Source of the DNA: Riptortus pedestris
Lineage: Eukaryota; Arthropoda; Insecta; Hemiptera; Alydidae
Reading direction: 5' to 3'
Assembly (NCBI GenBank): GCA_019009955.1
Contig: CM032231.1
Coordinates: forward strand, 41,130,001 to 41,194,000
Length of the DNA stretch: 64,000 nucleotides
A program made the position numbers and the translations under genes. Each line of letters opens with the position of its first letter. Position 1 is the stretch's first letter. Below the pieces are notes generated by a model. It worked only from the letters and a program-made list of their open reading frames with translations. It was not told the DNA's origin and did no database searches. Below, piece by piece: positions 33,691 through 45,444 of the stretch.

Positions 33691-34090
33691 TACAAATGTA
33701 CAAGTGTTTATAAAAACACCTGTTGAGTGCATTATTGGCGTACCTTTATTGTCTCCCCCTTCCCCAGCCGTTTGATAATAGTTAGAAACTGGTGAAAGTT
33801 TTCTTTATGAACACTACTCTACTTCCTATAGAAGTAGAGAATGTCCATTTTCATAATATGGATAACCAATGTGCAGAGTCGGTTAAAACCAGAACTATTT
33901 GTAGCCTGAAGAAGAAGGCCCATAAATGTAGTCCCTGGCAATCCCTCAAGATCCTATATTCCCGCCTGATAGAGTTTAACATACACCTCAAAGGGAATTT
34001 ATAGCACGGACGATAATTCAGTAACACTACATTCAATGATCAAAGAGGTGAGATATTTAGTTCGACATTGCCATCCTTATGTTGTCAAGG
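33691..34090. other. Unassigned
   Basis: No recognised motif. Confidence 0.3.
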
Positions 34091-34275
34091 CTAGCGATTA
34101 AAATAAAAGCGTTGGCTTTAATCCCACATGGTAAACCGTGGGCAATAGAAATATATTTCTTGAAGAACTCATTAAATAAATTCCTAAGTACCGCCCTGGC
34201 TAGAAAAGGGGATTAACCTGTAGATAACCCGTGGCAATCCCAATAGTTGCAAAATAGTGGACATTAATAGATAAT
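34091..34275 (+). mobile_element. SINE, diverged copy with head deletion
   Basis: AAAGCGTTGG, CCACATGGTAAACC, then GAACTCATTAAATAAATTCC, CCTGGCTAGAAAAGGG, CTGTAGATAACCCG and the TAATAGATAATAAG tail. The B-box region is deleted. Confidence 0.72.
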
Positions 34276-35689
34276 AAGTTATTAGGTGTTCAAGTTGCCA
34301 TGACACTGCCTAGCTTGCCCATTTTTATTCCTATCACAGGTGGTAGATTTTGATAATTCATTCCGATCAACTGCAGGTGAAGGATCAAGCAAGTGGAGCA
34401 TGATTAGATGGATAAGGATTTTCAGGAGGTTTCAAACAAGGTAACCTTTCACCCTATAGGAGGTAAACATTTCTTATGCTGTCTTTGTTCACAAACTTGG
34501 TTACATTGGGGATGGGATACATTCCCTGGTCCAGGGTCTATTCGAATCGGCTCTTTCACTAGTTGACACAACGATCCAGTGTTACGGATCCAGCGTTTGA
34601 TTGAATGTGAAGCCCATGAACAAGAGTTCGGAAGTACCTGGTTGTAATCCACAGGGGAAAAAGTGTTGATGGACCTAGCACTGTCATTTGAACTATATTA
34701 GAGACGCTAGGGTTGTGACTGCATTCGGAGGTTATTAGCTGAGAGGAGTCACCTCTTGACAAGATTTGTACATAGGATAGTGCATTGATGCATCTCCCAC
34801 CAGTTGTTGGCTAAGATTAATCCGCAGGTTATAGATGTGGCTGGACTGTGAATTTAGCTGCAAACAGGTACATTATGGGATAATCATGCAGAAAGTGAAC
34901 TAGGAGGCTTGAGTTTGCCCAGTATGATTATCTATTGCATGAGACTAGTGTTCGACAATTTTGCCATTGGCCGAGTAAAATTCCACTGACAGAAAACAGG
35001 AACAAGAAATTCAAAAATCCTAAATCTGCAGTGGTTGTCACCTCTTCATCATGATGTTAAAGTTGGTTGTAGCTGAATACTTCAGTATTTTTGTACTGAC
35101 GGTTGAGACCAGGTCTAGTTTAATTAACATTCAAAAATTGCCAAAATAATATGGGATTATTTGAGCTACCACTGTGGGCTGAATATGCATCGTAAATAAA
35201 AGTCCGAAAAATACGTGGGTAAGATTGAAGTTAGAGAGGTTTTTAGAAGAATGATGTCCTATTAGCTGAAGGAATGTGTGAATGTGGCAGAGGCGAAGAC
35301 CTCTTGCCAGCCCAAGCCACATTCTTCCCAGCATTATTACACGGAAAGTGAAGGGCTCTTTCATCAGCTTCGCTAAGCAGTGGGTAGTCATTCGTCTACA
35401 GATGTCTTGCCTTCTCTTGGTCTCTCTAAAACAATATTATTAGTTTGAACCTTTATTCTTTTTTTTTTTTTAAATTACATTTTTGTATTCATTTTGGATG
35501 GGTATAATGTACATTTTCTCTATTATGTATATAAAGGCGTAGGCGTCCGTGCGGATTCAACAACCATTGGTGATAATAGGTAAGGTCCGGTCCCCGCCAA
35601 GGGAAAAACTACCAACCAGAGCAGAAATTGTCGTGGCACTTGTGGAGAGTATATACGTCTCGGATTCACAAACGATTATGATTCTCTTA
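34276..35689. other. Unassigned
   Basis: Moderate base composition and several short open frames on both strands, none recognisable. It could be an old retroelement or host intron. Confidence 0.3.
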
Positions 35690-35888
35690 GATCCCTTCAA
35701 CAGACAGGCTGTCACTGTGTGAACTGACCACTGACTCCTCGGGAGTAAGTTCCATCAGTTTACTGGAGGCCCTCTCTGGCCTTTTTAGGTCCTCCTGGAT
35801 TAACAGGGGTTGAACGTAACCTCCTTATCATGATTCTCACTCGGGGCTAAAGATCTCTAAGGTCTTCAATGTCAATGGAGTAATACAT
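35690..35888 (+). repeat. Repeat family C, copy 2
   Basis: Diverged partner of 4690-4910, ending at the same GTAATACAT sequence. Confidence 0.5.
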
Positions 35889-35900
35889 ACATTTCCACTT

Positions 35901-36224
35901 CATTTGTCTTTTGCGGCATATCTCCAGCGGTGTTTACGTTGTGGTGGCCCACGATATTTCCGCAGTCTGGAGACCTCTTCTAACTCCGAGAAGACGCTCC
36001 ATCGACCCGCAACACCGTGGCCATTCAAACCGATGGTTGAAGGTCCCCCCACCACCAGTGAGGACAACACATATAAGGACCGCGACTAGGCAGGCCTATC
36101 ATTAAGAGCTGCCACAAGCACACCCAAAGTATGACCACCAGAAAAAGCCGGTTGGAAGACCGGCGAAATATCGTGGGCCACCACAACGTAGACACCGCTG
36201 GAGATATGCCGCAAAAGACAAATG
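35901..36224. repeat. 60-bp inverted repeat around a 204-bp spacer
   Basis: 35901-35960 is the reverse complement of 36165-36224 with a single mismatch (GTGTTTACG against GTGTCTACG). The spacer contains an open plus frame (LLTPRRRSIDPQHRGHSNRW). The high identity implies a recent origin. The layout resembles the inverted Penelope-like ends at 32 kb, but no hammerhead core is present. Confidence 0.85.
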
Positions 36225-37199
36225 AAATAGATTCCCAGCGACGGAGTTTAAAACAACGTACATTTCCACTCTTTCTGCGAATTGTCGATAGCACTCTGGT
36301 CACCTCCATGGATTTTAATACCTGGTGTTAACCTCCCTGTGCAATGGAAACCATTAATAACGCTGGCCAACATAGCAATTGGCCAGGTCAGAAAGTCAAG
36401 TCAGTTGACCGAGGAGAGGTGATGGATATAATCGAATAGGACATATGGGGAAGCGCGGAAAGCTGGGCAATGCTTCGGTTCCCCTACTACTATTACACCA
36501 CATTAAATCACCAAATATTACAACGCCTGATGAAGAACGAAATTGTGGTGATACTTGGGTTTTAAATGGTTTAAATTATGATCCCTAGGGTTCCGCGAAA
36601 CCCCTGTGGGGGCTCCACTAGAATTTAAAAAAAATTCAAAACATCTCTGTCTTTGTTCGGATGTTCCAAGATACGTGCACTGGGGCGACTCTTTAAAGCG
36701 ACGTATCCAAAATGAATTCAAGTATTCAATATCCCTTTTTACCTAACTCACAAAAGACTGAAAGTATGCCCAACGAGATATATAAATCTTTTTATAGAAA
36801 TGGCATCAGACACAAGTATGGAGTCACAGTTCAAAACGACGCCTCCCAACGATTTTCGGTGCAGAATCCGTGATGAATACCCTCCCTTTTAATGCTTGTC
36901 AAAATGGCTCTGAATTTTCTTCTCCCGTTCGCAACATCTTGATTGTGAGAAAGAGAATTGTGATTCTCAACCTTTGCAGCCACGAAAACAAAATACCGCA
37001 ATAAGACTGGACGCCGAACCAGATGAGACTTCAACTCTCATCTATCAAACCTGATATCAACCAATTGGTGAAAAATAAAAACCATTTTCATTCCTCCCAT
37101 TACATTTTTTTTATCTCTTCTATTATATTTTTTATGGAATAAGTCAATGTTACATTTTCCTTGTATTATGATTATTAATAAAGAATGCACATAAAGACA
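36225..37199. other. Unassigned
   Basis: 36590-36620 (GGGTTCCGCGAAACCCC) and 37200-37281 may be the two sides of a hAT-like element. No transposase reading was found. Confidence 0.3.
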
Positions 37200-37281
37200 T
37201 TTTTGTTTTATTTTAGGGTTCCATCAAGTATCTTGCCTTCCAAATGGGTTTCGTCGCCAAAAATGTTTGAGAACCACTGGT
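37200..37281 (-). mobile_element. Possible hAT-type transposon end
   Basis: Reversed, the edge reads CAGTGGTTCTCAAACATTTT, which resembles the terminal repeat of many hAT elements. No matching partner end or 8-bp duplication was found. Confidence 0.3.
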
Positions 37282-37699
37282 TTAGACCTTTCCCAGTAAT
37301 GCGATTTCAAGAGCAGAGATTAACCGATGTATATTTTGAAATTCAGTAGTCAATAGTCCAATTGTCTAGCTTCAATAGCTCTTACATCTTATTTTTTATT
37401 CATTTGCCAGTCTTATATCAACATAAGAATGTAGGTTAAATAATAAATGGACTTAACGATATAAATGAGGATAGAACAATATTTTCACTCACATCATTTT
37501 ATACTCACAACAGTCAGTTACTAATCAAAAACGAGAGTTATAGATATTACAAAAACAGTGACAGTAAGTTTTAACAAGGCACTCGCGAGGCATTGCTCAA
37601 TTCTGCGGTACTCAATACACATTCGAAAGATTGGTAAATTAATCATATGTTATGCTGTTATATGGTCCACAATTGCACAGGATGAAGAAAAGTCATCTC
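37282..37699. other. Unassigned
   Basis: No recognised motif. Confidence 0.3.
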
Positions 37700-37930
37700 A
37701 CAATGAAGTTTTTACTTTATTGCACTAGACCTTTCAGCACTTCCTAACCATTTTCAGGTTCTGGAATGTTTCTTCTTTGTGTTTTTTAGCAGAAAAGCAC
37801 TGCACTTCCTGAAGCTCGTCTGTCTGCCGTTTTCAATTGCCGGAAGTGGGGGTCGTGGGGAACTATAAAAAAAATCGAACTTGAAAACGGCACGGATGTA
37901 CAGAAAGGCCTAGTGCAATTAAGTAAAACC
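37700..37930. mobile_element. Inverted pair of degenerate hammerhead-type ends
   Basis: On the minus strand 37740-37690 reads GAAAGGTCTAGTGCAATAAA; on the plus strand 37893-37930 reads GAAAGGCCTAGTGCAATTAA. Each lies after a decayed hammerhead core (CTGAAAA on the left, CTTGAAAA on the right). The palindromic AGGCCT stem III survives in the right arm. This is a second inverted arrangement of the kind seen at 32 kb. Confidence 0.45.
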
Positions 37931-38141
37931 TTTATTGTGGAAAGAATTGTATTCACCTCTATACTTGCGGGATTCTAAACCAAAACCAAATAGACAATAC
38001 TGTGCAGTTATTTATAAATATACATGAAAAGCAGAATGATACGATTCTTAACGTTTTTTGGATTTTCCTTAACTGGTTTTGTTCAACGAAACGTGGTCTC
38101 GACCCATCTATCATCCGACTTCAAAAGGTTATGCCTTGCTT
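37931..38141. other. Unassigned
   Basis: No recognised motif. Confidence 0.3.
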
Positions 38142-38290
38142 TTAGCACGTTTCCCTTAAGGGAGATCAGCTATTGAGGTCGTACTCATGACGCGATTTTC
38201 TAAAAAGTTTTTCAAATGTCCATTGGTCCTAGGAGATGACGAAAATGAGGTCCGTTCAAAAATGTATATATACATATACATGTATATATG

Positions 38291-38321
<31 letters not shown>

Positions 38322-39082
38322 TTGTCAATTCCCGCCCTCGGTCGCAATTATTGTTTAATCGATACCAACATCGATGTAAAAAGGAAGAACAAGTTCGCTA
38401 AAATTGGACCTGGGGAGGAGGGATTTTCGATAATTCGAAATATCTCCGATACTATACGTCGGATCGAAACTTTGTAAAGAACCAATCTTATTGCAAATTA
38501 AATTTACTATAAATATTGTTATATACATTTATTCTCTATCTTGAATATTAACCGAGATATTTACATTCTTCAGTTTTTAGCCTTCAGCAAACCCCGTCTT
38601 CTACTCCCGTTACATAAAAAATACTCAGTTATATAATAAATCACACTATTTGAAGCTTAAATACCAAATATTGTATTCAAGAGACCTTTATTATACGAGA
38701 TACATGCAAATATGTTCTGGCGACCCCCTCCCTCCGGTCTTAAGTTCTTGGGCTACTAAATTTTGATTGATTGAGATAATAATTATTCTGACTCATTATA
38801 AATTACAGCACTAGATATAGTTAATAGTTCTCAATGAAATTAATATGTTATATTCTAACATATTTCAGTAATGGTTTTTCTTTCAGGTGTGAGCCTGGAA
38901 GACCGGTTTGTTTATATTTCAAACGCTTCCTGTCGGGAGTGGAAAGATTTCTTATTATAGTTTGTTTTATTCACTTAATATTCACGGTGGTGTTGTGTTA
39001 CCAGAATGTAGATTTATCTACCCCTATTACTAAACTTCACAAGGAAAATCTGCTTAGTCTATGCAGCCCCTGTGTGACGGAC
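38142..39082 (-). mobile_element. Family A repeat, long form, complete
   Basis: 941 bp from CTAA (reversed TTAGCACGTTTCCC) to the 5' end (reverse of GTGTGACGGAC). It includes the whole long-form interior with AACCCCGTCTTCTACTCC and CGGTGGTGTTGTGTTACCAG. The (TA)n is short and mixed with TG/CA. Confidence 0.9.
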
Positions 39083-40096
39083 TTTTGTTTGTTTTTTGTG
39101 ATTTCAGAAAAAAACGGACGACATTTTTGGAAATATTTCGTTTTACTTGGTCATTAATTTTAAAATTATTGTTTAGAATATCCTTTAAAAATATATTAAC
39201 AACGGTTAGTAAAAAATTAGGTCAAAAAAAACGTTATGAACTTTTTCATTGTATAACATTACAAAGGATCCATGCATGTGGATCAGCACTCAGTCCGCTC
39301 TGTTTGCTCGTTTCTTGTCGCCTAAAAGGATTTACAAAGCTTCTAGTTTTTTTTTCTTCCCCCAGGACATTTTTTTTATTCTATATTTTGTTTCGTCGAG
39401 GGTAGTTAATTTAGTTAAATATAGAGCTGGAGATGAGGTAAAAGAAAATAGGCAGAGAGTATGGTATGAAAGCTGAAGCCTGTCTCTTCCCTCTCCCTTT
39501 GATCAATTTTAAATTTGGGAACTCCCCCGTCAGACGTTTAAATATACATGTGGCAGGGCAAAACCTCCCCCGCCCACTCCTCCTTCCTTTGGCGAGTCTC
39601 TTCCAAAACCTATTCCTTCCTGTCTCCCATCGTAATGAATGAATTTATGAAATTTAAACCAATTATTTTTTACCTCTAAATGGTTTAATTAATTTTTCCC
39701 CACCCCTTTTTTTATGCACGAATAATACTACTAAATTCTAAACCTTATTTGTTCAATTTTTTGGAAACACGAGTTTTTACTTCCTAATACCCCTTTTATT
39801 ATACGAAGTAAAGGATGTACTGTAATCGCTAAAACCTTCTCTGAACCAAACTTGGGCAATTTTTACCATTCATGACTAGGATCATGAATAATAATTATCT
39901 AACTAAGTATCTATTTAACTATGCATAACTCAAAAATGACTAGCCATATAATATGTTGAAATTTCATATTCAACACTGTTGTGCCCTCAAATTGTTCACC
40001 TCTCTTTTCGAATGAAGAGATCAAAATCGAGGGGGAGGGAGGAGAGATCGAATGAGGAGGGGAGGGGGTGTTAGCGGAGGGTTTTATAATCTTTTT
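39083..40096. other. Unassigned
   Basis: Includes a G/A-rich tract near 40028-40078. Open frames on the plus strand near 39061-39476 are not recognisable. Confidence 0.3.
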
Positions 40097-40241
40097 TTAG
40101 CACATTTCCCTTAGGGGTAATCAGCTATTGAGGTTGCACCCATGGTGGGATTTTAGAAAATTTGTTTCAAATGTCCATCGATCCTACCCAGGAGATGAGG
40201 AAAATGAGGTTCGTTCAAAATTGCATTTATTGTGTGTGTGT

Positions 40242-40304
<63 letters not shown>
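40097..40304 (-). mobile_element. Family A repeat, 3' half
   Basis: Reversed end (TTAGCACATTTCCC), right block, a (GT)n then a (TA)n tract. The left half is absent and unique sequence starts at 40305. Confidence 0.85.
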
Positions 40305-40308
<4 letters not shown>

Positions 40309-41045
40309 GCATCCCAACTTCCCGTGCCACACCCCTTAAAATCCCTAATTATTTTAATACAAAGCTGTGACTTGGCGACTCATAATTGGGACCCCTAACG
40401 AATCCTTTCAGCTCATATCATCCTCATAACCTTCTCCAGTACTTCTCCAGCGACCATAACTTTGGAATTTCCAATGGAATGCCCTATTTTTTATGGCAGA
40501 TTCTTATAGGAAATTGAGTTTTAAAACGAGTTTGTATCGGTGAATGTTTCTATTTGACGCATCCTTTTGGCAGAATCTTTATGCAGAAATCTTTATTTCA
40601 GAAACGCCACATTTTATTGATAAATGCGGCGACATACAGTTGTAGTCCCCAAAATTATCGTTGAAACAAGTCAACGGGAAGGAATGGATTCTGAAGTTTA
40701 AAAAAAAAAACATAAAAAAAACTCAAAAGTATTCTTTAATGAATCCAAAAAAATGTTTACTTCAAAAAACATCAGTATAACAAAAAATATAATTAATTTA
40801 TTTTAAACTAATTACGTAGTTATTATTTGTAAAAGGAATACATTTTTCCAACTGCTCACATTTTTTTTGACAAAATATTAAATGGTATAGTCTTTAACCG
40901 CTTCCTAAATAAATAATTTCTAAACTGAATAGAGGACATAGCAAAGAAATGAAATGTGGCTGCAGCTTGACGGATCTCCTTTCCAGTTCTCAATAAAAAG
41001 TTCAGAACAATATAAAGTAGAATGATCGATGTTGCAGAGTCCAGC
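40305..41045. other. Unassigned
   Basis: No recognised motif up to the Penelope-like end. Confidence 0.3.
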
Positions 41046-41170
41046 AAATAGGTAACAGAAATATGTAGTATTCATGAAATAAATATTTTTATTTGATGGC
41101 CGGTTTCGCCACATCAGTGGCATCTTCAGATCTTTAGTAAGTAAGAGGACTCCAGAACTACATGCCATGA
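41046..41170 (-). mobile_element. Penelope-like 3' end / retrozyme-like fragment
   Basis: Minus-strand segment containing a hammerhead core followed by AAATAAAAATATTTATTTCA and CTGCAACATCGATCATTC. The arrangement (core, then A/T-rich segment) parallels the 7516-7806 insert. No target duplication identified. Confidence 0.5.
41095..41132 (-). ncRNA. Hammerhead ribozyme core, one base from consensus
   Basis: Minus strand: GAT, CTGAAGA, T, stem II GCCAC-TGAT-GTGGC, GAA, ACCGGC, C, ATC. GAT/ATC pair as stem I. Stem III would be the palindrome ACCGGT, but the last T is C, which should weaken cleavage. Confidence 0.6.
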
Positions 41171-42000
41171 CTAGAGAAGAAGCAGTAATAAAGTAGCCAA
41201 CAAAGCCAAGTTACTCAAAAGCATTTTAGATGGTCCAGCATCGACGCTCTTGAAAATAAATACTTACATTTTTTTATTCTTAATCCATTTCAGTAATATA
41301 TGAAGGGGATAAAATAAGAAATAAATAAACTATAGCGGAGTTTGTGGGTAGCAGACAAAGGGTGAAAACACAAAGTATTGACATAAACCTAAAACTTGGA
41401 AGCAAATTAAATATTACTCAGCTCCGAGAAGGGTTGGTTTCTTCAAACCTTAGCGAATACAACTCAAATGTTGAGCTGGCACAATTATCCAAGCATTTTG
41501 TGAGAGGAAAAAAACTGCGTACAAAATTTCCTTTACTTAAATCTGGATTTCAATTACTTTTAGCCAGTGGTCTTAAATATGCCCTATTTATTAGAGGTTT
41601 TCGAGCCATTGCCTGTTATAGGAGCAACTTCGGATGTTTGATTTAGCCCGCACAGAAATGTATCAAAGACAATGGATTTTATTGATTTGTAAGAATTTAT
41701 TCTGTTAGTTTTTGGGACAATTTTCTAAAATTCAACCATTTGTGAATACTTGTTTAGTAAAATAAAAAAGAGGTCGTCATTGCATTTCTTCATCATTAAA
41801 CCAAGCTCGTTAAATTGTCATAATTTATTCATTGACACTAATGATCCCTAACTAATTTATTACAACTAAATGGATATTTTAATTAGTACTTATTTATACA
41901 AGAGATGTATTCAGGCGTTAATTGCTACTAGTAGAATTGATATGACCTGATTATGGAGGGCTTAAAGCACTTATGCACAATTAGAGCTAAAGTTCAAAAA
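41171..42000. other. Unassigned
   Basis: A 100-codon plus open frame (41344-41646) starts MGSRQRVKTQSIDINLKLG. No family recognised and no supporting signal. Confidence 0.3.
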
Positions 42001-42690
42001 GTCCGTCACGCAGGGGCTGCGTAAACTAAGCAGATTTCCCACGTGAAGTTTAGTAATAGAGAAATCTGCATACTGGTAACACAACACCACCATGAGTAAA
42101 TACAAACGGTAATGAGAAATCTTTCTGTTAATTTTAATAAATTCCCAACTGGAACGGCTTCTGAATTGTAAGAATAATTTATATTTTAATAACTCAAATT
42201 TTAGTAGTCCAAGAACTAAAGAAGGTAGGGGGGCCGATGAACAGAACGCATTTTCATAAATCTCACAAAGTAAGGAAGGTAAGGTAAAAAGAAAAACGAC
42301 AGGTAAGGTTAGAAGAAGCTTCCACCAGAGCCGAATAGTTACGAAAACGGCCGAACTAATCCGAACGATACCCGGCCAAGTGTCCCACGACTTCATAAAG
42401 ATGCAAATATCTCGGTTAATATTCAAGATAGAGAATAAAGGTATATAGCAATATTTATAGTAAATGTGATTTGCAATACGATTGGTTCTATACAATTTTT
42501 CGATCCAATGCATAATAACGGAGATATTTCGAATGTTCGAAAATCCCCCTCTAAACCCCCCTCCCTCTGGTCCGATTTCAGTCCGATTAACGAACTTGAT
42601 CTGTCTTTTTACATAAAACGGTTAAATATCGAATTTCGTAACGATCAAACAAAAATTGCGACCACTAGAGCGTTAACAGACAAATATAAT

Positions 42691-42729
<39 letters not shown>

Positions 42730-42854
42730 ATTTTGAACGGACCTCATTTTCGTCATCTCCTGGGTAGGATCGATGGACATTTGAAGAAATTTTTCGAGAA
42801 TCGCGTCATGAGTACAACCTCACTAGTTGATTTCCCTTAAGGGAAATCTGCTAA
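42001..42854 (+). mobile_element. Family A repeat, chimera of long and short forms
   Basis: Perfect 5' end. Long-form text first (CATACTGGTAACACAACACC, TTTTAGTAGTCCAAGAAC), then short-form text (AACGGCCGAACTA), then the common half, (TA)n, right block, hairpin and CTGCTAA. Confidence 0.9.
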
Positions 42855-42898
42855 AACAAATAACATGGAATATATTACTGTTACATTTGTTGATTTAT

Positions 42899-42995
42899 TT
42901 TATTATTATTATTATTTATTAACGTCCACTTTTTGCAACTAAGGCTAATTGGGACGAGTTATCTACAGATAACCACCCTTTTCTAGCCAGGGGGG
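42899..42995 (-). mobile_element. SINE, 3' half
   Basis: (TTA)n tail, AACGTCCACTTTTTGCAAC and the hairpin. Head missing. Confidence 0.78.
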
Positions 42996-44463
42996 TTATT
43001 TATTTTGTATAGATTATTAAATTCTTTCATTTATTTATATATTCAATCCATTTACACGCATAAACATGTATTTACCTTATAATGTATCATCATTTCTTGT
43101 ACTTGCTATAACTAAATTTGTCTTATTCCTCTTCCCTTGTGAGCAGTGTTCCAACAAGCCTATGGAGAAACCAATCAAGTAGGATTGTCAACTCTATGAA
43201 AATCTTCTGATAACAGAAGGCCATTTCCAGATTGACACAGCTAGTGGAAGGTCCTTTGTAACGATGTAGTCGTACCGTTTAGTTAGTTTCATTTTGTCAG
43301 AATTAATGGGAAACAAGTCGACAAATGACAGTGATTTTAGCAGATTTCCCATAAGGGTAGCTTAACCTAAGTCGGTGATAACCTTACTACGTTACTTTAG
43401 TTCTTCGACTCTCACGTGGACAATAGTTAATTATTAACTTACAAATTCATTAAATGAAATCTCATTACCGTTTGTATTGTTTATGTTGGTAAATTACAGA
43501 TGCCCTTATTGCTAAATTCACAGAGCCTTAGTTGTATTAAGTGATTTTGGGACTCGGGTCAATGTGAGTACGTCATTTGGTGTTATTTCACTTCGTAAAA
43601 CTATAAAGGCGTAGTGATTCGCTTAGTAGACGAGTTACGGAAAACTCGTTTTGCATATGTGAGTGTGTGTGTGCGCGTACGTGTGTGTGTGTGTGTGTCA
43701 TGCTAAAAAGCTATGCAAAAGGGAAGCACATCCAAAAAAAATATTGCATAAATAATGTATTATAATCATATAGATAATGTAATATATATTTCGTCAGGTG
43801 GTTTTCCCTTACATATATAAGGTTCTTGGCAATGAAGAGAAAATAAAACAAATTCCATGTTATTTCTTTGAAACACATCTTAAGCAAAATAAACATACAT
43901 AAGTTATTGGAATCTTAGCTTGACTACATCCACAACGAAACATAAAATTCCCTATGTAGCCCTATTGGTGATGTAAAGCAGTATTCAGCATACTAAATTT
44001 AAGGAGGATATAAGAAGTTAAATAATAAAAGTCACACTCAAGACTATATTGATTCAAATGAAAAGTACATGAAAATAAAATCCAAATAAAAGTTTGTTTT
44101 AAGCTCGTTTTTAGCGATTAAAAGTAATAAAAACCAAAAAAAAAAGTTAAAACAATTACTAAATTGAAATCCGCATGTGAAAAGAAAGCTAAAACAATTA
44201 TTTCGAGTGGAGATAAAGATTTAATATTTTCCAACGGAGTGGTTGAAGTTTCTCTCAGGATGAATTAAAGAGATACAGAAAAGTTTTTAATTTTGTAACT
44301 CCAGCTTGAGCGTTGTAGGAGCAAAAATAATTTACACTGGTGCCCAAGTGGATCCACTTTAATGCGGGGAGTAGCTCAATTCGAATCTGAAGATTCCCCG
44401 AATATTAATCTGGAGAAATACGATTCTCTCTGCAAGTCAGATATTAATTTTAACCTTCCTACA
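42996..44463. other. Unassigned; small family A 3' scrap at 43337-43360; (GT)n at 43657-43699
   Basis: TTAGCAGATTTCCCATAAGG at 43337 is a detached family A end. The rest is AT-rich without recognised features. Confidence 0.4.
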
Positions 44464-44544
44464 GCCTTCAACTTTCTTTATAAATCACTACTACTTTAGT
44501 GGGAAAATATGGACCTCCCATTTCTTTAACATGTCAGTGAAAAA
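44464..44544 (+). other. Empty target site for family A (duplicate of filled site)
   Basis: CCTTCAACTTTCTTTATAAA through GGGAAAA, then TATGGACC, CCCATTTCTTTAAC and GTCAGTGAAAAA. The first half recurs at 44692-44738 and the second half at 45445-45487, split there by a full family A copy. The A/T junction is at 44507-44508. Confidence 0.8.
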
Positions 44545-44688
44545 GTCCGTCACGCAGGGACTGCATAAACTAAGCAGATTTCCCGCCTGAAGTTTATCAA
44601 AAGATAAATCTACATACCGGCACACACAACACCACCGTGAATATTAATTGAATAAATACAAACGATAAGAAACGGAAAGCATCTGAAA
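44545..44688 (+). mobile_element. Family A repeat, 5' fragment
   Basis: GTCCGTCACGCAGGGACTGC through the long-form start (CACACAACACCACCGTGAAT). It stops at the duplicated target sequence. Confidence 0.8.
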
Positions 44689-44738
44689 CAACCTTCAACT
44701 TTCTTTATAAATCACTACTACTTTCGAGGAAAAAAAAA

Positions 44739-45444
44739 GTCCGTTAAGCAAGGGCTGCGTAAACTAAGCAGATTTCCCACGTGGTGTTACAATAGAGAAA
44801 TTTTACGAGAGCCGAACAGGTAAGGAAGGAAACGGCTGACCTAGCTTTTGGCGGGAAAGTTTCATCCGTTATCCGCCCAGATTTAATAAAATGCAAATAT
44901 CTCGGTAATATTCAAGATATAGAATAAATGTAATATCTCGGTTAATATTCACAAGACCTTATAGAATAAATGTATAGAACTAAAATTATTTATAGTAAAT
45001 AGCTGTTAATTTTCATAATAAGATTGAATTCTATAGGAATTTTTCAATCCGACGTATAGTAACCGAAATAATATTTCGAATTTTCGGAAAATTCTCCCCT
45101 CTAAACCCCTCCCCAACTCATTGGTCCGATTTCAGCCGTTAACGAATTAATCTTTTCTTTTTACATAAAACGACTAAATATCGAGTTTGGTAACTTACCT
45201 TTCAAACAAAAGTGCGACCGCTAGAGCGGTACAGACAAATATATAGAGCTCAGATAGATTGATATATATATATATATATCGCGTCATATATCTAATTATA
45301 TATTATTATAATCTAATATTTATATATATATATAATTTTTGATCGGAATCAATTTTCGTCATCTCCTGGGTAGCAGAAAGTTTTCAAAAATCGCGTCATG
45401 AGTACAACCTCAATAGCTGATTTCCCTCAAGGGAAATCTGCTAA
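44739..45444 (+). mobile_element. Family A repeat, short form, complete, at a defined site
   Basis: Starts GTCCGTTAAGCAAGGGCTGC and ends CTGCTAA at 45444. A local duplication of the ATATCTCGGTTAATATTCA box lies near 44896-44950, and the (TA)n is interrupted. Flanks equal the empty site at 44464-44544. Confidence 0.9.

Noticed and set aside
36534..36560. CTGATGAAGAACGAAATTG as a hammerhead core
   Set aside because: No stem II can form between the two core boxes and there is no stem I complement.
41344..41646. 100-codon frame MGSRQRVKTQSIDINLKLG
   Set aside because: No recognisable motif, AT-driven composition and no neighbouring signal; kept only as an unassigned region.
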